Source: Streptomyces ficellus
GTDB taxonomy: Bacteria; Actinomycetota; Actinomycetes; Streptomycetales; Streptomycetaceae
Reading direction: 5' to 3'
Assembly (NCBI RefSeq): GCF_009739905.1
Contig: NZ_CP034279.1
Location: 2,728,001-2,792,000 of the forward strand
DNA length: 64,000 nucleotides
A program made the position numbers and the translations under genes. Positions within the stretch are counted from its first letter, which is position 1; every line of letters begins with the position of its first letter. The notes beneath the pieces were generated by a model. It searched no databases. It was not told where the DNA came from and saw nothing but the letters and a program-made list of their open reading frames with translations. Positions 1 through 8,840 of this stretch are shown piece after piece.

Positions 1-1
1 C

Positions 2-295
2 CAGCTGACCCAGCTCCTGGAGCACGCGAAGGTGGGCGAGGCTCCCGCGGAGACCGGCGTCGTGGCGCCCGGCATGGTGGTCACGATCGCGTTCGACGGT
101 GACCCGGACGACACCCTGGACTTCCTGCTCGCCTCGCGCGAGTACGCGAGCTCGGACATCGAGACGTACTCCCCGCAGTCGCCGCTCGGCTCGGGCGTCA
201 ACGGCAAGAAGGTCGGCGAGGACGCCGAGTACGAGCTGCCGAACGGCAAGAAGGCGTCGGTGAAGATCCTCGACGCGAAGCCCTACTCGGGCTGA
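2..295 (+). CDS. greA: Transcription elongation factor GreA, C-terminal part (5' end outside window)
   Basis: The open frame enters from the left edge and ends with TGA at 293-295. The visible 97 residues match the C-terminal FKBP-like domain of GreA: a beta-rich stretch, the SPQSPLGSGVNGKKVGE region typical of Gre factors near the RNA polymerase secondary channel, and a final EYELPNGKK segment. GreA rescues backtracked RNA polymerase by stimulating cleavage of the nascent RNA. The N-terminal coiled coil that does the work lies outside the window, so the fold is inferred from the tail alone. A strong hairpin follows the stop. Confidence 0.85.
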   Translation, partial: QLTQLLEHAKVGEAPAETGVVAPGMVVTIAFDGDPDDTLDFLLASREYASSDIETYSPQSPLGSGVNGKKVGEDAEYELPNGKKASVKILDAKPYSG

Positions 296-348
296 CCGTC
301 CGCCCGTCGCCCCGTACACGCCCTGCCGGCCGCCCGGCCGGTACGTAC

Positions 349-387
349 GAAGGGCCGGGCCGCGCACGACGCGCGGCCCGGCCCTTC
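349..387. terminator. Bidirectional terminator between greA and the ABC exporter
   Basis: A perfect 17-bp inverted repeat (349-365 with 371-387) closes a 5-nt loop. It lies between the convergent greA and permease genes. As usual in Streptomyces there is no long T run. Confidence 0.85.
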
Positions 388-394
388 TCGCGTG

Positions 395-1246
395 TTACGC
401 CGCCGAGCGGTACTTGCGCACCGCCAGCGTGCGGAACACCGCGATGATCACCACCGACCAGATGACCGAGGCCCAGACCGGGTGCTGCATCGGCCAGGCG
501 GTGGACTCCGAGACGCCGGGGTTGCCGAACAGCTCGCGGCAGGCCTGCACGGTCGCGCTGAAGGGGTTCCACTCGGCGACGTGCTGGAGCCACGGCGTCA
601 TCTGCGACGAGTCCACGAACGCGTTGGACACGAACGTCACGGGGAACAGCCAGATCAGCCCGCCGGACGTGGCCGCCTCGGGCGTCCGCACCGACAGGCC
701 GATCAGGGCGCCGATCCAGGAGAACGCGTACCCGAGCAGGAGCAGCAGCGCGAACGCGCCGATCGCCTTGGGCACGCCCTCGTGGATGCGCCAGCCGACG
801 AGCAGGGCGACGATCGCGAGGACGACGACGGTGAGCGCGGTCTGGACGAGGTCGGCGAGCGTACGCCCGGTGAGGACCGCCCCGCGGGCCATCGGCAGGG
901 ACCGGAACCGGTCGATCAGGCCCCGGTGCATGTCGTCGGCGATGCCCGCGCCCGCGCCGGCCGTGGCGAAGGTGACGGTCTGGGCGAAGATGCCGGCCAT
1001 CAGGAAGTTGCGGTAGACGTCGGGGTCGGTGGAGCCGCCGATGTTCATCGAGCCGCCGAAGACGTAGCTGAACAGCACCACGAACATGATCGGCTGGATC
1101 AGTCCGAAGATCACCATCTCCGGGATCCTGGACATCCGGATCAGGTTGCGCCGGGCGACGACGAGGGAGTCGGCGATCGACTGGGCGATGCCGCCGCGCG
1201 GCTTGGGGGCGGCGAGCCGTGGGGCGGTGTCGGACACGGCACTCAT
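395..1246 (-). CDS. ABC-2 type multidrug exporter permease (DrrB-like)
   Basis: This 283-residue integral membrane protein has about six hydrophobic segments and the DrrB-type ABC-2 permease pattern: a cytoplasmic start with an amphipathic SLVVARRNLIRMSR stretch, a first TM with PEMVIFGLIQPIMF, and a conserved LIDRFRSLPMARGA loop. Its ATG overlaps the stop of the upstream ATPase by 4 bp (ATGA), so the two are translationally coupled subunits of one exporter. The family includes daunorubicin resistance pumps, but the substrate here cannot be told from sequence. Confidence 0.9.
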   Translation of the reverse strand: MSAVSDTAPRLAAPKPRGGIAQSIADSLVVARRNLIRMSRIPEMVIFGLIQPIMFVVLFSYVFGGSMNIGGSTDPDVYRNFLMAGIFAQTVTFATAGAGAGIADDMHRGLIDRFRSLPMARGAVLTGRTLADLVQTALTVVVLAIVALLVGWRIHEGVPKAIGAFALLLLLGYAFSWIGALIGLSVRTPEAATSGGLIWLFPVTFVSNAFVDSSQMTPWLQHVAEWNPFSATVQACRELFGNPGVSESTAWPMQHPVWASVIWSVVIIAVFRTLAVRKYRSAA

Positions 1247-2346
1247 TTCGCGGCCTCCTCGCAGTCGTTATCGCGGTGATCCCCACCGTCGTTCTTCCGG
1301 TGATCCCCGCTGTCGCCCTTGCGGTCGTTCTTGCCGTCGCCCTTGCGGTCGTTCTTGCGGTCTCCCTTGCGCCGGGTGCCGGCGTCGCCGTTCTCCTCGT
1401 CGGCCAGCTCGGCGGCGTGGCCGGTCAGCGAGATGAACACGTCGTCGAGGGTCGGGCGGCGCAGCCCGATGTCGTCGATCTCGACCCCGCGCGAGTCCAG
1501 TTCACGGATGACCTCGGCCAGCAGCTTGGCGCCGCCGGTGACGGGGACGGTGAGCTTGCGGGTGTGCGTCTCCACCGCGACCTCGCCCTTGCCGAATCCG
1601 GCGAGGACCGCGCGGGCGGGGTCGATCTCGTCGGGCCGGTGGACGACGACCTCGACGCGCTCGCCGCCCGTGCGGACCTTGAGCTGGTCGGCCGTGCCGC
1701 GGGCGATCACCTTGCCGTGGTCGACCACGCAGATGTCGTGGGCCAGGTGATCGGCCTCCTCCAGGTACTGCGTGGTCAGCAGCAGGGTGGTGCCGCCGGC
1801 GACGAGGTCCTGGATGACGTCCCACAGCTGTTGCCGGTTGCGCGGGTCGAGGCCGGTGGTCGGCTCGTCCATGAACATCACGGGCGGCGACACCACGAGC
1901 GCGGCGGCGAGGTCGAGACGGCGCCGCATGCCGCCGGAGTAGGTCTTGGCGGTCCGGTCCGCGGCGTCGGCGAGGTTGAACCGCTCCAGCAGCTCGGCCG
2001 CGCGGACCTTCGCGGCCTTGCTGGACATCTGGTAGAGCTGGCCGACCATGTGGAGGTTCTCGCGGCCGGTGAGGTACTCGTCCACGGCTGCGAACTGGCC
2101 CGACAGGCCGATCGCCCGGCGGACTTCGTTGGGATGCTTGAGGACGTCGATGCCCGCCACGACCGCCTTGCCGCTGTCGGGTCGGAGCAGGGTGGTGAGA
2201 ACGCGCACGGCGGTGGTCTTGCCGGCACCGTTGGGGCCGAGCAGCCCCAGAACGGTCCCTTCGGGGACGTCGAGGTCCACGCCGTCCAGAGCCCGTACGT
2301 CGCCGAAGGTCTTCACCAGACCTTCGGCGTGAATTGCGCCTGGCAT
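1243..2346 (-). CDS. ABC exporter ATP-binding protein (DrrA-like) with a charged repeat tail
   Basis: This 367-residue ATPase has Walker A GPNGAGKTT, signature SGGMRRRLD, and Walker B VMFMDEPTTGLDP, followed by the DrrA-type C-terminal domain that ends in RRPTLDDVFISLTG. The ATG at 2346 is chosen over an upstream in-frame start because a GGGAG ribosome site precedes it. It overlaps the permease start by 4 bp. The last ~48 residues (encoded by 1246-1389) are an unusual low-complexity tail built from K/R-G/N-D units that is not part of the DrrA fold. The role is drug or lipid export; the substrate is unknown. Confidence 0.9.
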   Translation of the reverse strand: MPGAIHAEGLVKTFGDVRALDGVDLDVPEGTVLGLLGPNGAGKTTAVRVLTTLLRPDSGKAVVAGIDVLKHPNEVRRAIGLSGQFAAVDEYLTGRENLHMVGQLYQMSSKAAKVRAAELLERFNLADAADRTAKTYSGGMRRRLDLAAALVVSPPVMFMDEPTTGLDPRNRQQLWDVIQDLVAGGTTLLLTTQYLEEADHLAHDICVVDHGKVIARGTADQLKVRTGGERVEVVVHRPDEIDPARAVLAGFGKGEVAVETHTRKLTVPVTGGAKLLAEVIRELDSRGVEIDDIGLRRPTLDDVFISLTGHAAELADEENGDAGTRRKGDRKNDRKGDGKNDRKGDSGDHRKNDGGDHRDNDCEEAAK

Positions 2347-2437
2347 GTGGGGTCTCCCATGGGATGGGTGAATCGCTACCCCTGAGCGTAGGGATGCCGG
2401 GCGCCCGGCGCCCGGCAATTGTCGGGCCCACGGTCCG

Positions 2438-3667
2438 TCAGGACAGCACCGTGTATCCCGCCGCGCGCAGCGCCGAGGCGACCTCCTCGCAGTGCTCGGG
2501 CCCCTTCGTCTCCAGGTGCAGCTCCACCTCCACCTCCGTCAGCCCGAGCCGGGGGTCGGTGCGTACGTGCCCGACGTCCAGGACGTTGGCGTTGGTGACC
2601 GACAGCACGCCCAGCAGGTTCGCCAGGGCGCCCGGCCGGTCCGGCAGGCGCAGCCGCAGGCTCAGGTAGCGGCCGGCGGCGGCCATGCCGTGGCGCAGGA
2701 TGCGCTGCATCAGCAGCGGGTCCACGTTCCCGCCCGACAGCACCGCGACCACCGGGCCGGCGAAGGTCTCCGGCGCGTCCAGCAGCGCCGCCACCGGGCT
2801 CGCACCTGCCGGTTCGACGACCAGCTTGGCCCGCTCCAGGCACAGCAGCAGCGCCGAGGACAACCGGTCCTCCGACACCGTGCGCACCTCGTCCACCAGC
2901 TCCCGGACGATCCCGAAGGGCACGTCCCCGGGGCGCCCGACCTGGATGCCGTCCGCCATCGTGGGCGAGCAGTCGACCGCCAGCGGGTGGCCCGCCGCGA
3001 GCGAGGGCGGGTACGCCGCCGCGGCCTCCGCCTGCACGCCGATCACCTTCACGTCCGGCCGCAGCGCCTTCACCGCCACCGCGATGCCCGCGGCCAGCCC
3101 GCCGCCGCCGACCCCGACGACGATCGTCCGCACCTCAGGGCACTGTTCGAGGATCTCCAGCCCCACCGTGCCCTGTCCGGCGATGACGTCGCGGTGGTCG
3201 AAGGGGTGGATGAACACCGCGCCCGTGTCGTGCGCGTACTCCTGCGCCGCCGCCAGCGTCTCGTCGACGACGTGCCCGTGCAGCCGCACGTCCGCCCCGT
3301 ACTCCCGCGTCGCCGCCACCTTCGGCAGCGGGGCGCCGACCGGCATGAACACCGTGGACCGCACGCCCTGGAGCGACGAGGCCAGCGCGACGCCCTGCGC
3401 GTGGTTGCCCGCCGACGCCGCCACCACCCCGGCCGCCCGCTCCTCCGGGCGCAGCCCCGAGATCCGCACGTACGCGCCCCGCAGCTTGAACGACCCGGTC
3501 CGCTGGAGGTTCTCGCACTTGAAGTGCACCGGCGAGCCCACCAGCCGCGACAGGTGCCGGCTGCCCTCCATGGGGGTCACTCTGGCCACCCCGGACAGCA
3601 TCTTCTGCGCCCCGCGGACGTCGTCGAGGATCAGCGGGTGTGAGGGGTAAGGCGTACCGAAGCTCAT
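2438..3667 (-). CDS. ilvA: Threonine ammonia-lyase with ACT domain
   Basis: The enzyme deaminates threonine to 2-oxobutanoate with PLP, feeding isoleucine synthesis and propionyl-CoA formation. The 409 residues show the fold-II PLP lysine in GSFKLRGAY (K61), the glycine-rich phosphate loop GVGGGGLAAG, and a C-terminal ACT-type regulatory region (about 325-409, beginning YLSLRLRLPDRPGAL). Its single short ACT domain resembles the catabolic/TdcB-like or actinobacterial form rather than the long enterobacterial IlvA. It is divergent from the MarR gene. Confidence 0.9.
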   Translation of the reverse strand: MSFGTPYPSHPLILDDVRGAQKMLSGVARVTPMEGSRHLSRLVGSPVHFKCENLQRTGSFKLRGAYVRISGLRPEERAAGVVAASAGNHAQGVALASSLQGVRSTVFMPVGAPLPKVAATREYGADVRLHGHVVDETLAAAQEYAHDTGAVFIHPFDHRDVIAGQGTVGLEILEQCPEVRTIVVGVGGGGLAAGIAVAVKALRPDVKVIGVQAEAAAAYPPSLAAGHPLAVDCSPTMADGIQVGRPGDVPFGIVRELVDEVRTVSEDRLSSALLLCLERAKLVVEPAGASPVAALLDAPETFAGPVVAVLSGGNVDPLLMQRILRHGMAAAGRYLSLRLRLPDRPGALANLLGVLSVTNANVLDVGHVRTDPRLGLTEVEVELHLETKGPEHCEEVASALRAAGYTVLS

Positions 3668-3816
3668 GACGGCAAGTCTCGCAGCTCAGCCCGCACCCCG
3701 GCTCGAGCCCCGGTTCCCGCTCATCACGTTTGGGCAGCGCCGGTCCCAAGGCGCACCGGGCCGCGTACTCTGTCCCCCACCAACCGACCACCACCGCACG
3801 AGAGAGCCCCGCAGCC

Positions 3817-4371
3817 ATGCCCACATCTCAGGACATGACGACTCCTGCGCCTGTCTCCCCCGGGACGGCCCCCGAGCCCCCGGGCGACCACGGTCTCCTC
3901 GACGCGCTCCAGCACCAGGTGGCCGTCTTCGCCCGGCGGGCCGAGCAGACCCGCCTCGGCGGCACCGGTCAGCTCCGCAACTCCATGGACCGCGCCGCCT
4001 ACCTGCTCCTCAACCGGCTCGACCAGGAGGGCCCGATGGGGGTGAAGGCGCTGGCGGCGGGGATGGGCATCGACTCGTCCACCGTCACCCGCCAGGTCGC
4101 GCCGCTGGTCGACACCGGACTGGTCAAGCGGACCTCGCACCCGGAGGACGGCCGTGCCGTCGTCCTCCAGCTGTCGCCGCGCGGCCAGGCCCGCCTGGAG
4201 GAGGTCCGCTCCTCGCGGCGCGACCTGATGGCGCAGGTGACGGAGGGCTGGACGGAGGCGGAGCGCGAGTCGTTCTGCACGCTGCTCACCCGCTTCAACT
4301 CCGCGCTGTCCGCCCGGCAGGCCGGCCTGCCCCCGGCCGAGCGGGAGACGGAGGCGGCTCCCGCCTCTTGA
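3817..4371 (+). CDS. MarR family transcriptional regulator
   Basis: A winged helix-turn-helix protein of 184 residues. The recognition region reads GVKALAAGMGIDSSTVTRQVAPLVDTGLV, followed by the wing RTSHPEDGRAVVLQLSPRG, which are the MarR signatures. The ATG at 3817 is preferred to an upstream TTG at 3730; a further ATG at 3835 with AGGAC before it is also possible. It is divergent from ilvA and could act on that promoter region or on the genes that follow; no ligand can be named. Confidence 0.85.
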   Translation: MPTSQDMTTPAPVSPGTAPEPPGDHGLLDALQHQVAVFARRAEQTRLGGTGQLRNSMDRAAYLLLNRLDQEGPMGVKALAAGMGIDSSTVTRQVAPLVDTGLVKRTSHPEDGRAVVLQLSPRGQARLEEVRSSRRDLMAQVTEGWTEAERESFCTLLTRFNSALSARQAGLPPAERETEAAPAS

Positions 4372-4403
4372 CCCGGGCCGGGCGCCTGGCCTGATATGAG
4401 GAC

Positions 4404-4856
4404 GTGGACGAGCGGCGACGGCATCCGGCCCCGGTACGGCTCGCCCACGCCCGGGAGCGGGACTTCGAGGCCTACGTCGCGGGCGCGGCGGGCCGGCTGC
4501 TGCACGCCGCCACGCTCCTGACGACCGAGCCCCCCGGCCGCGCCCCCCGCGCCCAGGCCCTGCTGACCGCCGCGCTGGCGGCCACGTACGCCCGCTGGGA
4601 CCGGCTGCGCGGCGAGGACCCGTACGACCTCACCCGCCGGGAACTGGCCAGCCGGTTCGCCCGCGCGGCCCGGCGCTTCCACCGCCCGCGCGGCGGCCTG
4701 CTCTCGCCGCTGACCCCGCTGGAACGGCTCGTCGTCGTGCTGCGCCTGTACGAGGGCGTCGCCGAGGAACAGACGGCGGCGCTGCTGGGCCTCCCGGTGG
4801 ACCGGGTGCGGGCGACGTGTACGCGGGCGGTCACCGTGCTGCGGAGGGCGTCGTGA
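4404..4856 (+). CDS. Sigma-70 region-4-like helix-turn-helix protein
   Basis: The C-terminal 60 residues contain an ECF sigma factor region 4 pattern: LTPLERLVVVLRLYEGVAEE, then TAALLGLPVDRVRATCTRAV, then VLRR. The first 90 residues are alanine- and arginine-rich helices without the usual region 2 motifs, so this may be a degenerate sigma factor or a sigma-like DNA-binding protein. It starts at GTG 4404, and its stop overlaps the next gene by 4 bp (GTGA), which suggests that the two products work together. Confidence 0.65.
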   Translation: MDERRRHPAPVRLAHARERDFEAYVAGAAGRLLHAATLLTTEPPGRAPRAQALLTAALAATYARWDRLRGEDPYDLTRRELASRFARAARRFHRPRGGLLSPLTPLERLVVVLRLYEGVAEEQTAALLGLPVDRVRATCTRAVTVLRRAS

Positions 4857-5107
4857 ACGGCTACGACCGCAAGGAGGACGAGGTCCGCCGCCTCCTCGAC
4901 GCCCCGGCGCACGTCCACGTCCCGCCGGACCTGCTCCCCCGCGCGGTCAGCCGCGGCACCCGCGCCCTGCACCGGGCACGGCTGCTGCGCCGCGCCCTGT
5001 GGGTGCTCCTCACGGCGGCGGCGGTCGCCTTCACGGTCTGGGCGTCGGTGGCCGAACCATGGCGGACGCCGCCGTCGGGCGTCACGCCCCCGTTCCGGGG
5101 CTGGTGA
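4853..5107 (+). CDS. Small single-pass membrane protein coupled to the sigma-like gene
   Basis: An 84-residue protein with one hydrophobic segment (about 47-65, ALWVLLTAAAVAFTVWASV) after a soluble basic N-terminus, and a short outside tail. GTG 4853 overlaps the previous stop. The pairing of a sigma-like gene with a coupled membrane protein recalls sigma/anti-sigma pairs, but no anti-sigma motif (for example HxxxCxxC) is visible, so that role is only an inference from layout. Confidence 0.6.
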   Translation: MNGYDRKEDEVRRLLDAPAHVHVPPDLLPRAVSRGTRALHRARLLRRALWVLLTAAAVAFTVWASVAEPWRTPPSGVTPPFRGW

Positions 5108-5128
5108 CGCGAGGGCGCGTGTCCGGCG

Positions 5129-5173
5129 GCCGGGCGGGCGGTCCGGCCACCAACGCCCGACCGCCGGCCCGGC
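5129..5173. terminator. Terminator between convergent genes
   Basis: A 15-bp imperfect stem (5129-5143 with 5159-5173, one G-G mismatch) lies between the membrane protein gene and metB, which point at each other. Confidence 0.65.
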
Positions 5174-5205
5174 CACCGGTGCCTCGGCTACCCCCGCGCG
5201 GCGGC

Positions 5206-6360
5206 TCAGCCCAGTGCCTGGCGCAGGTCCTCCAGCAGGTCGTCGACGTTCTCGATGCCGACCGAAAGCCGCACCAGGTCGCCCGGGACCTCCAGGAGCG
5301 AACCGGCGACGCTGGCGTGCGTCATCCGGCCCGGGTGCTCGATCAGCGACTCGACACCGCCCAGGGACTCGCCCAGCGTGAAGAGCTTGGCCCGGTTGCA
5401 CACCTCCACGGCCGCCTCCTCGCCGCCCTGGACGCGGAAGGACACCATGCCGCCGAAGCTGCGCATCTGCTTGGCGGCGACCTCGTGGCCCGGGTGGTCG
5501 GGCAGGCCCGGGTAGAGGACGGAGGTGACCTTGGGGTGCCGGGTCAGCATCTCGGCGACGCGGGTCGCGTTCTCGCTGTGCCGGTCCATGCGTACCGCCA
5601 GCGTCTTGATGCCGCGCAGCACGATCCACGAGTCGAACGGCCCGGCGACCGCGCCCATCGCGTTCTGGTGGTACGCCAGTTCCTCGCCGAGCGCCTCGTC
5701 GGCGGTCACCAGGGCGCCGCCCACGACGTCGGAGTGGCCGCCCATGTACTTGGTCAGCGAGTGGACGACGACGTCCGCGCCCAGCGCCAGCGGCTGCTGG
5801 AGGTAGGAGCTGGCGAAGGTGTTGTCGACGACGAGCTTGACGCCCGCCGTGCGGGCGACGCCCGCGAGGGCCTCGATGTCGGTGATGCCGAGCAGCGGGT
5901 TCGACGGCGTCTCGACCCAGATCGCCTTCGTACGGTCGGTGATCGCGTCGCGCACCGCGGCCGCGTCGGAGGTGTCGGCGACCGACCACTCGACGCCCCA
6001 GCGCGAGGCGACCTTCGCGAACAGGCGGAAGGTGCCGCCGTAGGCGTCGTTCGGGATGACGACGTGGTCGCCGGGGACGAGGAGCGTGCGCAGCAGGCAG
6101 TCCTCGGCGGCGAGGCCGGAGGCGAAGGCGAGACCGCGCCGGCCGCCCTCGAGCGCGGCCAGGTTCTCCTCCAGGGCGCTGCGCGTGGGGTTGGCGCTGC
6201 GGCTGTACTCGTAGCCGCCGCGCAGGCCGCCCACACCGTCCTGCTTGTAGGTGGACACCTGGTAGATGGGCGGGACGACCGCGCCGGTCAGCGGGTCGGC
6301 GGTGTTGCCCGCGTGGATGGCGCGGGTCTCGAAGTTCTGGTGGGTGTTGTCGTCGCTCAT
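5206..6360 (-). CDS. metB: Cystathionine gamma-synthase / gamma-lyase (PLP enzyme)
   Basis: A 384-residue Cys/Met metabolism PLP enzyme. The PLP lysine lies in VVVHSLTKYMGGHSD (K204). The substrate-contact motif YEYSRSANPTR at 50-60 and the C-terminal SVGIENVDDLLEDL are also typical. It joins O-succinyl- or O-acetylhomoserine to cysteine, or cleaves cystathionine; sequence alone does not separate the two. The ATG at 6360 begins MSDDNTHQNFETRAIHAG, the normal N-terminus of the family. Confidence 0.9.
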   Translation of the reverse strand: MSDDNTHQNFETRAIHAGNTADPLTGAVVPPIYQVSTYKQDGVGGLRGGYEYSRSANPTRSALEENLAALEGGRRGLAFASGLAAEDCLLRTLLVPGDHVVIPNDAYGGTFRLFAKVASRWGVEWSVADTSDAAAVRDAITDRTKAIWVETPSNPLLGITDIEALAGVARTAGVKLVVDNTFASSYLQQPLALGADVVVHSLTKYMGGHSDVVGGALVTADEALGEELAYHQNAMGAVAGPFDSWIVLRGIKTLAVRMDRHSENATRVAEMLTRHPKVTSVLYPGLPDHPGHEVAAKQMRSFGGMVSFRVQGGEEAAVEVCNRAKLFTLGESLGGVESLIEHPGRMTHASVAGSLLEVPGDLVRLSVGIENVDDLLEDLRQALG

Positions 6361-6484
6361 GGGCCCGAGCGTAGTCCCGGCCGGGCACCTCGCACGGGAC
6401 GCTTTCCGGTCGCCGGACGGTTCGGGGCGCACGGCCTTGCACCGGACCGTCGGGGACACCGGACGGGTACGGGACAATGGGCGC

Positions 6485-7594
6485 ATGGAGATCCTGTGGT
6501 TCCTGTTCGCGATGGGCCTGATCGGCGTGATCGTCGTGCCCTGGCTGATGCGCCGCCGTGGTGGCGACGGCATCCGGCTGGTCGCGCCCGGTTCGCCGGA
6601 CGCCGCCGACCCGAGCGCGTACGGCTTCGTGCGCCAGGAGCACCTGGACCTGCGGATGCCGGGGCCGGACCAGGACCTCCTCGACGTGCTGGACGTGGTG
6701 CAGCGCACCCAGGACTGGCGGGCCGCGTCGCAGCTGCTGGCGGGCACCGACAAGGACGGCGAGGTGCGCTGGCAGCGGGTGCAGGCCTTCGCGGGCGCCG
6801 CGTCGCTGGAGCTGGCGCAGCGGCCGGGCGAGGGCGGCGCGTGGCTGCGGGCCTGGCGTGCGGAGAAGCCGAAGGACCCGGGCGGGGCCGCGGTGCACGC
6901 CGAGTTCCTGGTGCAGCAGGCGTGGCGGTCGTCGTCGGCCGGTACGGACGACTTCCGGATCATCCTGGAGGAGGCGCGCGCGGTCTGCGAGCAGGCGGCG
7001 CTGCTGGCGCCCGGCGACCCCGTCCCGTACATCGTGGAACTGGCCGTCGCCCGTGGGCTCGGCTATCCGCACGAGCGGTTCGACCAGGTCTGGGCGAAGA
7101 TCATCGATCGCGCGCCGCAGCACATGGGCGCGCACCTGGCTGCCCTGCACTACTGGTGCGAGAAGTGGCACGGTTCACGCAAGGACGCGGACCGGTTCGC
7201 GACCGCGGCCGCCGCGCGCGCCCCGCAGGGCTCGCTCCTCGCCGCGCTGCCGCTGTTCGCCGTCTTCGAGCACCTGCCCGAGGTGGCGCTGGTGCGGGAC
7301 TTCTACGGCACGGAGGTCGTGTCCCGGGCCATGGAGGGCGCCCTGTACGCGGTGCACTCGGCCCGCCCGGACGACCCGATGCTGGCGCACGTCCGCCACC
7401 TGCTGATCCACTTCCTGGTACGGGCGGAACGCTGGTCGGAGGCCATGCACCAGCTGGTCCACGTGGACGGCCACATCGGCGCGCTGCCGTGGACGCTGAA
7501 CGAGGACCCGGCGGCGGAGTACGCGGTCTACCGGGCGCTCGCGGTGGCGGGTTACGAGGCGAACGGCGGCAGCCCGGCGACGCTCCCGCACTGA
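6485..7594 (+). CDS. Conserved membrane-anchored helical repeat protein, function unknown
   Basis: This 369-residue protein starts with one TM helix (about 3-19, [16 protein letters not shown]) and an RRR stop-transfer, so the bulk faces the cytoplasm. The rest is alpha-helical and TPR-like: repeated aromatic helices such as [30 protein letters not shown] and [29 protein letters not shown] do not recognise it firmly; it resembles the DUF4034 type of protein. It is divergent from metB. Confidence 0.7.
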   Translation: MEILWFLFAMGLIGVIVVPWLMRRRGGDGIRLVAPGSPDAADPSAYGFVRQEHLDLRMPGPDQDLLDVLDVVQRTQDWRAASQLLAGTDKDGEVRWQRVQAFAGAASLELAQRPGEGGAWLRAWRAEKPKDPGGAAVHAEFLVQQAWRSSSAGTDDFRIILEEARAVCEQAALLAPGDPVPYIVELAVARGLGYPHERFDQVWAKIIDRAPQHMGAHLAALHYWCEKWHGSRKDADRFATAAAARAPQGSLLAALPLFAVFEHLPEVALVRDFYGTEVVSRAMEGALYAVHSARPDDPMLAHVRHLLIHFLVRAERWSEAMHQLVHVDGHIGALPWTLNEDPAAEYAVYRALAVAGYEANGGSPATLPH

Positions 7595-7664
7595 CCCGGG
7601 CCGGAATAGGGGCGGGCGCCGGAGCGTTGGCCCCGGTGCCGCCACCGCGAAGGAGTCACCCGTC

Positions 7665-8375
7665 ATGCTGTTCGGCCGCACCCCCGTGCTCCCCACCCCC
7701 GACCAGGCCCTCCGCGGCCGGCCGGAGCCCGGTTTCACCGTTCCCGACCGCCACACCGTCCTCGGCAACCCGCTCCTCGGCCCCTACCCGGACGGCCTGG
7801 AGGTCGCGGACTTCGCACTGGGCTGTTTCTGGGGCGCCGAGCGGAAGTTCTGGCGGGCCGAGGGCGTGTGGACCACCCTCGTCGGCTACCAGGGCGGCTA
7901 CACGCAAAACCCGTCGTACGAGGAGGTCTGCTCCGGCCTGACGGGCCACACGGAGGTCGTCCGCGTGGTCTTCGACCCGTCGGCCGTCTCCTACGGCACG
8001 CTCCTGAAGCTCTTCTGGGAGTCGCACGACCCCACCCAGGGCTTCCGGCAGGGCAACGACGTCGGCACGCAGTACCGCTCGGCGATCCACACGCACTCCG
8101 CCGCCCAGGCGCAGGCCGCCGAGGCTTCCCGCGACGCCTACCAGCAGGTGCTGACCGGCGCCGGGTTCGGCACGATCACCACGGAGATCCTCCCGGCCGC
8201 CGACCGCGTCTTCTACCCGGCCGAGGGCTACCACCAGCAGTACCTGGACAAGAACCCGGACGGCTACTGCGGCATCGGCGGTACGGGCGTCACACTGGAC
8301 GCTCCGTTCGAGACCAACTGGGGAGTGTCGTGCCCGACGGGTCTCACTCCGGCGCCGGAAGCGCGCGACGTCTGA
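7665..8375 (+). CDS. msrA: Peptide-methionine (S)-S-oxide reductase
   Basis: MsrA repairs oxidised methionine. The catalytic GCFWG motif contains C54, and the family segments [24 protein letters not shown] and [20 protein letters not shown] follow in order. At 236 residues it is the usual actinobacterial size, with an N-terminal extension. The ATG follows a GAAGGAG ribosome site. Confidence 0.95.
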   Translation: MLFGRTPVLPTPDQALRGRPEPGFTVPDRHTVLGNPLLGPYPDGLEVADFALGCFWGAERKFWRAEGVWTTLVGYQGGYTQNPSYEEVCSGLTGHTEVVRVVFDPSAVSYGTLLKLFWESHDPTQGFRQGNDVGTQYRSAIHTHSAAQAQAAEASRDAYQQVLTGAGFGTITTEILPAADRVFYPAEGYHQQYLDKNPDGYCGIGGTGVTLDAPFETNWGVSCPTGLTPAPEARDV

Positions 8376-8415
8376 GCGGTACCGTCCCGAGCAGGCCGAC
8401 CGAGGGAAGACGACC

Positions 8416-8742
8416 GTGATCATCAGGGTGAGCGAAGCGCGGGTACGTCCGGAACGGTTCGAGGAGTTCCGCGACATGATCGTCTCGGCGGTGCGCGAGT
8501 TCCCCGCCCAGCATCCGGGCCTGCTCGACCACGAGGTGCTGCTCGGGCCGCCCGACTCGCTGCTGTACGTCAGCCGCTGGCGCGGCGAGCGGGACCTGGC
8601 CGCTTACGCCGGTGAGCACTGGCGTGACCAGGCCGTGGTCCTGCCGGGCGAGGACGAGTACCTCCTCGCCCCGCTCCGGGTGCGGCACTTCACGTCGGAC
8701 CCCCTGAGCCCGGGCCCCCTGAGCCCGGGCCCCCTGAGCTGA
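8416..8742 (+). CDS. Antibiotic biosynthesis monooxygenase (ABM) domain protein
   Basis: About 95 residues form a ferredoxin-like ABM domain (VSEARVRPERFEEFRDMI, HPGLLDHEVL, LYVSRWRGERDLAAY). GTG 8416 follows GAGGGAAG. ABM proteins include small monooxygenases and haem-degrading enzymes, often as dimers; no substrate is indicated. The C-terminus carries a tandem repeat PLSPGPLSPGPLS, encoded by a repeated 15-nt unit up to the stop codon, which is not part of the domain. Confidence 0.7.
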   Translation: MIIRVSEARVRPERFEEFRDMIVSAVREFPAQHPGLLDHEVLLGPPDSLLYVSRWRGERDLAAYAGEHWRDQAVVLPGEDEYLLAPLRVRHFTSDPLSPGPLSPGPLS

Positions 8743-8797
8743 CCCCGCCGCGGCGGCCCCGGGCTTATTCCGGTGGAGCCGCGGCCGGGGGTCGCCC

Positions 8798-8803
8798 TAC
8801 ACT
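8798..8803 (+). promoter_or_regulatory. -10 element for the ABC-F leader
   Basis: TACACT lies seven bases before the ATG of the upstream ORF at 8811, so the transcript would start at or next to that ATG and the leader ORF would be leaderless. No clear -35 is visible. Confidence 0.55.
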
Positions 8804-8810
8804 CGGGTGC

Positions 8811-8837
8811 ATGGGTTCGTACTACTTCTTTCTCTGA
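8811..8837 (+). CDS. Upstream leader ORF (8 residues) of the ABC-F gene
   Basis: Reads MGSYYFFL and stops. Four of the eight residues are aromatic. It sits directly downstream of a -10 and 71 bases before the ABC-F start. Leader peptides of this kind control several antibiotic-resistance ABC-F genes by ribosome stalling (established for genes such as vmlR and lmrC); that this one does so is an inference from position, size and the hairpins that follow. Confidence 0.6.
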   Translation: MGSYYFFL

Positions 8838-8840
8838 TTC

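Noticed and set aside
1086..2385. Plus-strand open frames across the DrrA gene
   Set aside because: Repetitive valine/arginine products antisense to the K/R-G/N-D tail and ABC domain; shadows.
6361..6484. SAM riboswitch upstream of metB
   Set aside because: The 5' region is short and lacks the SAM-aptamer pattern.
4472..7171. 899-residue minus-strand open frame across several genes
   Set aside because: It is a GC-bias shadow; MarR, the sigma-like gene, metB and the helical repeat protein explain the DNA with recognised domains and ribosome sites.
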